Shown here: piece by piece, positions 39,301-51,300 of the stretch
Layout: each line of letters begins with the position of its first letter
Position numbering within the stretch: the first letter of the stretch is position 1
Source: Phoronis australis
Taxonomy: Eukaryota > Phoronida > Phoronidae
Length of the DNA: 64,000 nucleotides
NCBI GenBank assembly: GCA_002633005.1
Contig: NMRA01000002.1
Location: 1,274,077-1,338,076 of the forward strand
Direction: 5' to 3'
The notes under the pieces: model-generated
Told to the model about the DNA's origin: nothing
Database searches by the model: none
What the model saw: only the letters and a program-made list of their open reading frames with translations
Position numbers and translations under genes: made by a program

Positions 39301-42300
39301 CTGGGCTGGTTTGCATAAAACTTCAAAATTATCTGCTTGATAAGTTTGATTGTTGCGTGATGTCAGGTGCATTTTTCAACAATAACAACGTGGCGTGTGA
39401 TAATGCGACACCATTGTTCCTATGCAGCGTATAACTTTTATGCAACTGGGCCCTGCTGTGATTATTTGATAGGCCTGGTCTAAAGTGATAATGACCTGCT
39501 AGCTCTTGTGAGGGCTTTAAAATCATTTCAAATCGGAGTAATGAACAAAATGAGTCTAGAAGCGAGTAGCTTAAATCGAAAGTTAGATTTCAGCAGAAGG
39601 TGTGCATTTATTGCCCCTTTAGCAATCCACTTTTTAATGTCAGTTGCCTTGCAGTTCCTCTTGACGACAATTAATTATGTTTAACTGTTTGTCCCAACTT
39701 CAGATGCGAGAACTGATTCAGCTGCCTTCCAACGAGTCAGTGAAAGCATTGTGTGGATCACCCATCTCAGACTACTTTGAACTGCCGGCTGGATCAACCG
39801 TGTCTGTGGATCAGTTCAAGTTGGCACTCTGCTCCATCGACGTCAACGTGTTTGTGGCAGAACTTGCTAAAGAATACAGACAGGACGTACTGGACCGAGA
39901 GGTAGGGATAGTTGGTGTTAATTGACCTATCGCAAGCTCCACCCCCTTGCGTAATATTGACTAACAAACAATAAGATTTACATGTTGTTTGTTGGGTAAC
40001 ATGGCGGCTTGGAAACGAAGGTGTGTCAATAATGCTGCATTCTAAATGGTCAGTTAAGCCGTCACTCAAAATCCTGGTAATAGGTCAATTGGTGTGCGAA
40101 AGTCATTCAAAGAAACTAGTTAGTCATGCAACTGTTCTTCAGGGTTCGTTGTTGCTTGATAACATTGTCACTGGAAGTGACAACTACTATGTCACAGCAG
40201 TATTCATGACCATGACATCATTGCCTGTACTTTTTACCAACGATGTTATTTTATTTTGGTGAATTCTGTTGAATGTGTAACTGCAAAAACGGTTAAATGT
40301 TCTTAAACAGTTCTCTTTTGAGTAGAATATCTATGTAAATACTGAAAATCAAATGTAGAACTTGGTTTTTAAAAAGTGTGGAAGACTTCTGTATCATCTA
40401 TGGTGCTGAGCTATGAGGAGTGTGTACTAGAAAAGATAATAGAAAATGTGCAAAACAAAATTTGTGATATGCATTTCTTAAGGAGGATTTAGTGATGATA
40501 ACCATGTGGTCACCTGTCAAAACAAGGGAAATCACGATTTAATGCACTGTAAGTTTGAGTAGGCGTGTAAGCAGAAGAAATAAATGTTCCACTTAATTAA
40601 CCATCATGCAACATCTGTAATACAAATGAAGTAGAAAGAAAAACTTGTCTTTTGTTCTGATGTTGCCAACTCTTAACAAACTCCCAATTGACACATTTCT
40701 CTTCAGATTGCTGAGCTATTCAAGCCTAATGCCACAGTCAACTTCAACATGACAGCACTGTTGTCCAACCTTCAAGGCATGATTTCTCTCAGCTCTCCCT
40801 CCACATTCGCCAATCTAACTGTCAGTCAACAGCTAATTGACCTGTTCAACATGACCCGGTTTGAGCCAGTCATTCAAGCACTAGCTAAGAATGATCCGAT
40901 GAGGTTTGTACAGTTAATATTTGTGTATAATGCATTTTGTGGATGTTCATAAAATGAATAAATTACATTCTAAACTATCAACTTTATGTAGTCAGTTACA
41001 AAATTACTAAGCTACTAATTTAAGGTTATTTAGTGCCTTATTATTGACAGATGTTGGTCAAATATGGAGGTTTTTCGAGGGTCCTATGTAACCTTGAACC
41101 AAAACATGAGAAGGATACTCAAGAGTGAAAATTGTTTTCACCTGAAAATGAACTGACAATAATCATTTGATGAATATATAATGTATATTTATATGTATAT
41201 ATTTGTTAATAAGTAAAGAGGCCGAATAAAATACAGTCAGACAACAGATTAATACTATATCAATCATTCTTTCGTAGTGTCTGCATGTACCATGAACTTG
41301 GCAACTCGTCTTGATGACCTCTTATTTTGTGCCCTATACTGTCTTAAACATGGCATTACTTGTGTTTCATTATTAATGTATCTCTTTGTCATCTCGAGTT
41401 ATAACAGACATTCTGGTAAAAAATGGAGTTCTGATTCTGTTATACCCATGTTGCAACATGGACATTTATGACTAGACCCACATGTCTCTGGCTAGACCCA
41501 CATGTCTTTAACAGTCATAAGAGAAAGACCTCTATGTCCAAGTCCCTCTAAGGCAGGTCTAAGTAAGACTATGATTTATATCTAATGAAGCTCTGTGTTT
41601 AATATATTATGTAATGTGACTCTTTTGATGGCAGGCTGATGGATACATTGCTGCTTGTGGCTCAGATGTTTGAAGGCACCGGTCAGTGGAACGCAAGTGG
41701 TGTCAATTTGATGTTCAACTCGCTGTCTGTCCAGATCAAACTGATGAATGTTCAGATGAAGATGTTGACAGGTATAAGGCTCTCAGTCTACTCTCTGATG
41801 GGTTGTGAATATTGAGTTCTCTTGTAACCAATGGTGATGTCATTTGGCCATAAAGAGTTCTCTTGTAACCAATGGTGATGTCATTTGGCCATAAAGAGTT
41901 CTCTTGTAACCAATGGTGATGTCATGTGACTATAAAGAGTTCTCTTGTAACCAATGGTGAGGACGTCATATGATCATGAAAGGTTCCCTTGTTGCAACTT
42001 TGTAAACTGAAGCTGCCACAACAAGTTTTGCAAAATTATTAAGACTGCACTGAACCGTCTTTCCTGCAGTTGATCAGTATGGGATCAAATGATGATGTCA
42101 CGAGGTCACAAGGTCATCGGTTCTGCTTGAATTAATCTCAATTTTATTGGCATTCCTTTCTCTTGATGACTTTCGTGTTGTTTTTGTCATATTCCAGATC
42201 TTGGCTACAACGTTGAGAATGTGCTAACAAACATGACGGCTGTCAGAGAATTGATGGACAGGTTAATGCAGGAGAATTATGAAAGCATGCCAAAAGCACT

Positions 42301-45300
42301 TCGCCCAACCTACGAAGCCATGGTAAGTGGAAGAAACTGGGTTCATATTCTGGGAAACATTTTTAAGTTACCAAATTTTTCACTATTATAATAATATCTT
42401 GTAGAGAAAGCTCTTCCCTCTCTCATAATTTGATTATTAACTACTCATTGGAGCAATGCAACTAACACCTGTCCAAATATGCCCTTAATAACAACAAGAC
42501 AGTTTTCATCGTTTTGTTTACACTGGTTGGAATCACCATCGGGAATTGATTTAAGCCTGGTGACAATATGCGCAAGCTACAAGTTTGTTCTTTGATTGTC
42601 CTCACAGCTAATGGATATAATGAGAAACCGCCCTGCTGCTGTTCGACGCCTATTCTGCAATGAGACCGCCCTGCGTTCTGTCCTCAGTCTCCCCTTGTAT
42701 GTGAATGCTTCAGCAATGAGTATGGTGCTCTGCACGGCCACACCTGAGAATGTATGGGACTCATTCATTAAAGCTGGTCTTAACACTGGTGAACTTGTTG
42801 GCATGACAACAAAGGTGAGACTGAATTCTAAATCATGATGAATTCAAATTAATTTTTTTTTCAAAAACTGGGTCTTAATATACAAGAATTAAAATATGCG
42901 TGATAGGCAATGTTCAAAATAGACAAAGTAAAGTGTTTGTAGCAACTGATTTGCATGTTCACAGAGAGAATAGCTTTTTGCAGAAACAACTACAGACGAA
43001 CAGGAATTTTCAAATCTTTTCAATAAATGCTCTAATTTGAAATGTTAAAATGGTTGTCAACCAATCATGTGTAATTTGGCAAGGGGGGGGGGGGTAGTTT
43101 GAACATTTGGATCTTAGTAAACATTCATTGGTTTTATTTCCAGTTGATTTACTACACAAGGTACTATCCCAATACCTTAAGCCCTGTCCGCTGGCAGGAA
43201 CTGAAGCAAAACCTACGGTCAATGGTGGATGTCATAGACAAGTTGTCAAAGCTTCCACCCAACGTCATCAGTGGATTCAATGCCACCTATTGGCAGCCCA
43301 TCATGGAGACCCTAGTAGATAGTGTTGCAAGGAATAGCTTTACTGGGTAAGGAATATTTAAACTAAACTAGAAGTTTTTAGTCTAGTTTTATCAACATGA
43401 TTTACTTGTAAAGAAAAATAGAGGTAATTGTAAAGCTTAGAAACAGTTCTGTAGCAGAGGATGTATGCCATGTCTTACACAATTATTATTATTATTATGA
43501 AGCACCATGGAAACAAAAAGATAAGTTTATGTTAATGAGTTAAAGTGACTTAGTTAAGTAAATAAATCCACTTAAACTTGGAAACTATATCTAGTAGAAA
43601 TTGTTGTCTAGTGCCTTAGGGTTACAATATGTTCCTGTCTACAATGTTGCTTTGTTTCAGTGTGCTGCGCACGATGCAACTGTTAGATCCATTACTACGT
43701 GACCAACAGTTCTGGAAGGAAATTCAGTCATATGTCCAGTTAGGTGGTGTCTACATGCAGTGGCTAGCGGACCAGCTGGAGAAACTGGAGGGTGAGACTG
43801 ATTTACTTACACTGCATGTCTCAATAGCGAACTCAATTCCTCGATTTCATAAGCAGCAGTAATACGATCTTAATTCTGAGCTCAGGGTAAAGGGTGATCA
43901 TGTAGTTTGTATAAGTTAAAATTCCTTCTTTACTATGCAGTAGATATTTTCCTGTCAACTAGTCTTGCACATGTAGTTCAAGCATGTATCTGTTAAAAAT
44001 AACTTTAAGTGTGGGAGTTGATGTTTGTACAGTTAACACAAAATGCACTTACTATTTTTCACTGTATTTCAGCTGCAGGTGGTCAGTTGAAACTTGTCAA
44101 CTTGATGCCGGATGTTGACAAAGTCACAACTCTCCTGAGGTCAGCCATTGGCCCTCAGGCAGCCGCGGAGTTCCTGACGGTGGTGATTCAGCCCAACGCT
44201 GTAAGTTTGACCTCTGACCTTTGGTTCTATAATGGGTTGAACAACAAAGATGTGGAACTTTATCTGTGTTTTTTTAGGCCTAGAAATAACTTAGTGGTTA
44301 GTCCACTGCATAGGTACGGAAAACTCGGAGCTGAGATTAGGAAAACCTTTCAGGGAATTTGAGTCTGTTTCATTTATCATCTTCTTTTAAGTTCAATTTT
44401 TAAGGAACAGTCAACCATTTGGTCATATTTGCATATGTCAGTATTTTGCCTATGCGCAATTTAATTTGAAAAATATCTAACTTTTATTTAATTAGCAACT
44501 GTGTTCTGCTTGTTTCCGTCATGACAAATGGTGAGTATTAACCGTGTGTTTCTTGGTCCTCCTTATAAGGTTCTACGTCTGATCCAAACCAAAGAGTGGC
44601 CTGATGTGTTCTGCAATCGCACTGCGTTCGCGTCCATATTCAAGTTCCCTACGGGTGTCGACGTCGTCTCACTACAGATCCAGCTCTGTCAGTCCGTCAA
44701 GAATGGCTCGCTGGTGGTGGATCAACTCATGGGCTTGATCAATGTTCAACGCGTTGTCAAAGAGGTGAGTGGACACAGTCAAATGTCTGTTGGCTCAACC
44801 ATTACTGTCATGCTGGTGTCAAGTGTTGAGTGAACTTGGCACTGTAATAAACCCACTAACTACGGTAGTGTTATTCTTTTGAAGTGATCCTATGTCAATA
44901 ATAAGATTCAGTAAGATGAGCAGTGAACCCCAAAAATCGCTTTTGCATTTTACCCAGGTTCTCATTTATTCGTTACTGTACACATTCATTTTAGTAAAAC
45001 CGATCTCAAAGGAGTAGGTGGCAATTTTGACATTAAGCTCATTATGCTTTGTAAAAGATTGCTACATTGTCCTTCAGATGGAGCGGCTGACTAAGAAGCC
45101 ATCCACCAACACCATGACCCAAGACCCATTCAAGTTCTTCTTGAAGCAAGCGCAGAGGTTGATGCTAAGTGTTGAACTGATTCAGAAGTTGGGCAACATC
45201 AGCTTGGGTGGCTTTGAGGACTACCTTCGGCCCATAACAGCTACATTGACCGTCATCCTGGACCCTTCTGCTAACAAGTAGGATACTGTGTTGGTGCCTG

Positions 45301-48300
45301 TAGCCTGCACTGATTGATTTGGTTTTTGTTAGTCCAAAGTGATGTTAGCAATTGGCGGTATTCTGCTGTTTGCACTTCTTGAGGGAGATGTGCTTTTGAC
45401 AGAGATGTGTTGTAGAGGGTGCCTTCTTTGTTAGAAAGAGGACCCAAATCCGGGCATGAAGAACCCATCATCTGAGCATCACCTACCATGGGCCCCTTCT
45501 ACTTGTCCTGAGTAACCCTCTACTTGGGCATGATACCTCTGTTTGGTCATGTACCCGCAACTAATGTTTGTTTGACCTGTTTATTTTTCAGCATTGGTGG
45601 TATGTGCGACAGTGTGGTCTCACTGATCGATGAGACAGTAGCGTACCCTTATATCAAGATGTCCATGTTGACGTCACAGACGACTATTGAGATTATGGAG
45701 GACATCTTGAAGTTCATACCAGGTAAACTAGAGATTCGTGTTTTAACAACTCTTGAAGTCAGCTTACATGTCTTGAAGTACTAGCATGCCCTGTGATGTG
45801 TAAACGAATCCAGACCTGTGAAACATTCTTATTTTTTTCGCTCAATTGTAGTATATGCTGACGATTCAGTTGTGTTCTACGTTGTCTTGTTATCTTGAAT
45901 ATTGTGGACATTTCCATTGACTGTTTTTTGAGTATTCTTTGCCCAAACTCACTAATTGTCAAATACAAAGTAATGCGGCCTATTTGCCATTCTGCCACAT
46001 GATATCAAAGTGTTCTGTATACAGGGTTAGGGGCACCTTTGTCATTCCATGTACCATTCTCCTGGTGTCTTTTTCAGATGTAGATGACCTGATGTGCGAT
46101 CTGTCTTCACTTGACTTGATTGGCATTCTGCAACGGTTTCTGAACAAAGATGTTATTGATGTCGTGTATAAGGTTCGATAGTCAGCTTTACATTCCGATT
46201 CTAAAGTTACTTAGTTGTCATTATACGTGTTGCTACATATTGTCAGTAATTCTTATGTCCTTTTCCTCTCTAAACTATAATAATTTATTGTGTTTGTATC
46301 TGCAATTGAAAATTTATTACACAGTACTATATGTGAGTTACCTAACACTTGTCTTAATTTTCACATTACAGTTTGAGAAGCTCATCACCCAAAACTTCAC
46401 TTCGGATGACTTTAAGTGTAGTGCCTACATTGGCAAACAGATGGCACTCAATGACCTGTTCAACTTCACCATCTACAGTATGCCCTCCATAGGTGTCGCC
46501 ACTGAAAAGTGTGCCATGCAACTATTGACAGGGGACTTCAAGATGTTGGAAGATTTCAGCTTGTAAGTGTTGACCCGGGACAGGTAGCCTTTGGTTGCTG
46601 TATCAAAATATTCTGAGATTATCTTTGTTGTGAATGGACCATTTTTGTGTCATTGTAAAAGTGTTAATTTGTTATTAACTGCTTTTCATGAAGCCTGACC
46701 ATGCATGGTTGAAACTATTGATACACTAACAAATGATCCCAATACTTAATGAACTGGTCAGTAAGATCACGTGAAAGATTTGAGAGTATACAAAAAGAAC
46801 GAAAGTCAATTGCTAAACATGTCTATTTAATAGGTAGCTATTGCAGAAAATAGCATAGTCAAACTAACCATAGATGAGTGAAGTTGATTTTTTGAAAATA
46901 GGCGAATCTAAGAATTGATATTCAAAGTATTCCACAGTAGTATTGTATGCTCTTGGCTTTGTGTTCTAGTGATCGATCTCACTGGGCTGGCTAGTTTTAC
47001 CTATAATTCATTTGTTCTTCACATTCTGTCCAGCTATATCAAGTTGATGAACGAACTGCAGAACTTCATCAGTAATGACACTATGGGCGTACTGTCTCAG
47101 CTCACTGAACTCAAACCCATCATGGATATGATTATTAGTGGCATCACATCTCAGACGGCTTGTAAGTATTACATATTCACCTGCTGTTATGATTGAAACC
47201 GTGGTACCCTGCACTCTTTCCTCTTCTGCATCAAATCCACATACACCAAAATACTCGTTAAATAAGCTACATTGTCATGTAACAGGAGTGCGCACCGTTT
47301 TGCTTCTTTAGAAGCTTTGCGTGGTTTCAGCAATTTGATGTCTTTCAGTTCTCAATTATTTTGAAGTCATGTGTGTGATATTTCCTGTACTGTGTATATT
47401 TCAATAATTATGTGTTTTGACTGGTAGTTTCTAAATGTACATGCATTTGATATTATGTGTCCGGTGTGCGATTAGTTTCAGCTGTTTTTTCAAAATTATC
47501 AGATATGTTTTATTTATCTCTTAAAAACTTCATCTGTTTTCAGTAGTACTCACAGTAATACACATAGCTGGCAAGAAATTAATCCTTTCGCAAACTCAAA
47601 TTTCCTAAATTTTTTATTATATTTTCAATATTTTTTACAACTGATTCTCATTTAACCATCGTAACACGGATTATATTTTTACTTAGTTTTCTATCGGCCA
47701 TTTTCTTTCATCATTCAGATTTACTGACTCGTATACAGCGGCAATTACTAAACAACGCTGAAGCTTACGCTTAAAAATACACACAAGTCGTTTATTCTTC
47801 TTCTACCCCTCAAATTCAAATGATAGAATTTTCAAGTTCCATCTGATAGGTTAGAAACAATACTGTTATGTTTTTATATTGCTATTTGTATTTGGTGATG
47901 CTTTCCTTCCAGACATTGGGGATCTGCGTGAATTGTTCACAAATGCTAGCGACATTCAGCAAATTCTGTCCAAGGTGGCTGACCTGACGCCAAGAATGGT
48001 CGACTCCTTCCTACAGTCAACCATCAAGCTGAATGCGCAGCAGTTCTTCAACCAGACTGTCGAGGAGATTGCTGCTGCTCTGTGCTCACCACGGCAACTG
48101 GAAGAGAGCTTCAACATTTCACCTCTGCTGGGTCTCACATCGGAACAGCTGAGTAAGAGATTGTGCGGTCCAAATGTAACTCAACTGGCAGCCTCTATGA
48201 AGAGCGCGGTGAACGTGGCACAGCTAGCTGCAGTGGTAAGGATGACGAGAGTACCGAAACTGAAGAAATAACGTTTCATTTGTGAAACTTTAGTATGTCC

Positions 48301-51300
48301 GAGACGCAACAGGAGTTTAGACCAACCTTTCAGTTGTTGGTGGCTACAATTCGAACCATATTTTCAATTACACCGTGTCTGTCCAGATATCAGCTGTTGA
48401 AGAAATAACGCTTGATTTGTGAAACCTTAGTATTTCCAAGATGCAACAGTATTTTAGACCAACCTTTCGGTTGTTGCTGGATACAATTCTAACCATATTT
48501 TTAATTGCATCGTGTCTATCCAGATATCAACTGTTGTGATGATGTTGTGTAAAGTTGAGCTAAACAGTGCTTTTATCTGTGTTCGCTTGATCCTACTAAA
48601 GAAACAATGATTTTGTGGGTACAACAAGAAGAACTCACTTTTGATAAATTGCAAGAACCAAAAAATGAAAACATGATCACCTGTTTCATCTCTTGATCAC
48701 GTTTCATTGATTAAAGTACCACACAATATTGTGATTCTATTTTTATTTTTTTCCAATGTACATTGTGCTGTACTTCCGTGATCATTTTTTACTGTTTTCA
48801 AGGTCCTGCTGGTAGGGTCCACTGAACCTCGGTGTTTGACCATTCAAGACGAACATTCCTTTTGTAAATATACCAGTTGGAACAAATACTATCAAGCTGT
48901 GGGTCGTAAGAATTTGTGGAATATTGAATGGTTCGTAATGTCACATTCATGCCCTTCAGGTGTCTCAGTCCAGCAATGGCACATTCAACATCCAATGGCT
49001 GATTGGAATCACTGATGACCTGAAGGATATTCTCAAGTATACGGGGTCACTGATCAAGCTACAGTCAGCTATGCCAGCTGAGGGTGGTATCAATATTGAG
49101 CAGCTACTCAAGATACTGCCTAGCATAGAGGACTTTATAAACAATAAAGGACCTGATGCCTTGTTTGAAAGGTGAGATCAAGCATTGTGGAAAATATTTA
49201 ATGTTAAACATACACGGACAATCTAGTTATAACCTAATAAACCATGTGATTGGTGTCTGGATTATTCATTATGATCTCCAGTCGCATTTTGTGGTGAAAA
49301 AATTCTTCTATATGTGAACACCACCTGGTCACCAGATGGCGCTGTGGTGACAGCTACAGTGAGTATAAAAGGCCTTATAGAGGTCAGATGAGTGTCCAGT
49401 GTAATGTGTTTGAGGTAGCAGTGTGTAATCTTGTTGCAGCATGTACTCACTGATTGGAAAACTGGCAGCTGTTGCTACTACTCCTGAGTCTAAGGAGTTC
49501 CTGCAAAACCTGGAGTCACTGACGAGGGGAATTCGTGGACTCAATGTGTTCAAGAATCTGTTTCCAACAGGTCAGTTTCAGGTCTCATTCCACTCTTATA
49601 CCAGGAGCTTGCTAATTTATAAAATGAATTTCTTTCTTACTCATCTGTAACTGTTCAAACTAGGTATACTACAATGATATTGCAAAACTGAAACGATCCA
49701 GATCTGGTGTAAAAGTGTATTGATTAATCTCTGTCTTAAAAAATTCAATTCCTGTTTTGCCATTTTAGCAGCTTCGTGCTGTATACGGCAGCATCGTGCT
49801 TTATGCAGTAGCAACGTGCTGTATTGAGCAGCAATGTGCTGTATACAGTAGCAATGTGCTGTTTACAGCAGCAATTTGCTGTATACAGGATCATCGTGCT
49901 GTATACAGCAGCATCATGCTGTATACAGCATCATCGTGCTATATACAGCAGCATCGTGCTGTATTGAGCAGCAATGTGCTGTATACAGCAGCATGGTGCT
50001 ATATACAGCAGCATCGTGCTGTATACAGCAGCATCATGCTGTATTGATCAGCAATGTGCTGTATACAGCAGCATCGTGCTGTATTCAGCAGCAATGTGCT
50101 GTATACAGGAGTAATGTTCAGTGTACAGTACCATGGTGTTGTATACAGTAGCTGTTGCTAAGGATACAGGCATGTAAATACTTTTGATTGCTTTGTTCAA
50201 GATGCAGCTACTTTCAATCATTCTTTGTTGTGTATTCCAGTTGCAGTCAAGGACTTGGTAAAAGATCCCCAGTCATTGCACAAGTACATGGTTGATAAAG
50301 TCAAACTGTCACCTCGTACAGCTGCAGCTGTTCTCAATGCTACCTTCAAGTACACCATGGTGAGTTAGTCATCAAACAGGAGTGTCTGAGAAAGCGTTTC
50401 AATCCGTTGAGATTTAAATAGGAAAGGTACACCCTTGGTCAAACGTCCAAGTTTGTGTATTTTGAAGTGTGTGTCTGTAAATTCCAGCATACCATTTGCA
50501 CTCACACTGACTGTAAATTTGAACATTGTTCTATTGTTTGTAATTATGCGCTGGTCAATGTGGATTATGAACTTACTATTACTAAGAGTTATTGACTTTC
50601 AAACTTCGTGTTAATGTTTTTGCATTTGATGCCCGTGATACTTAATCCTTAAAAAATGTACTACATAAGTTAGACATTATATGAAAACTCTCCATTTCAG
50701 TTTCTGGGACAGAACATGAGCTCTATTAATCTGACTGACCTGTTCTGCAATAAATCCTCACTCTCTGTCCTTCTGAACTTTGACCCCTCCGTGGATGTAG
50801 GCGTCGTCAGCAGAGCACTGTGTTCCCTCAATACCAGCATGATCACGGCAGTCACAAGTGAGCTCTTACCAAAAATGGACATTGGAAATCTAATCAAGGA
50901 GGTAAATAAGTTGCAAAAATTTAATCAGTGTCTCTTGGGAAAGTTTGACCTTTCCTCGTTGAGATGGTGAGTTTAGTCTTAATTATTTTCATAATGGGGG
51001 AGATCTGAGGCATTATCGGCTTGTAGTTCTGTAGTATGTGCTCTTACCATAGTCACTTTTTCCCCGTGTTTCATATTAGGCATAGTCATCTGAGCTGTGT
51101 AACATGTTAAAGTTCTTTATTGCTGAGCTGAATTGTCCATTGTGTACAATAGCAATGTTTGACAGCATATCAGGTGATAGACAACTGCAGACTGCAAATG
51201 TACTCTTAGCTGATTCACTGCAATGCGTACTCTCTCACTACTTCTTAACGTAACTTGTTAATATCCAATCAAATGTTTGAGTGTTAGTAATTTTCAAGCT

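Larger units (their letters stand above)
135..50901 (+). repeat. 22 tandem copies of a four-exon extracellular unit (A-B-C-D)
   Basis: Units begin with module A at 135, 4630, 7875, 9893, 12763, 14933, 16843, 18753, 21501, 24742, 27349, 29650, inside exon 46, 32742, 35284, inside exon 55, 39704, 42608, 44570, 46372, inside exon 73, and 50701. Module A (55-79 residues) always has exactly two cysteines about 25-35 residues apart, typically as 'LC' motifs, so a disulfide per unit is likely. B (65-78) often has a W-x-x-F/L pattern near its end, C (43-49) is predicted helical, and D (31-42) commonly ends in a D-P-x-K-like motif. N-glycosylation sequons are common, as expected of an extracellular domain. 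I recognise no named domain. Confidence 0.9.

Noticed and set aside
49796-50151. Cys/Gln/Tyr-rich repetitive open frames
   Set aside because: They are read-through of the 18-base minisatellite (a multiple of three) and lack module features or suitable splice sites.
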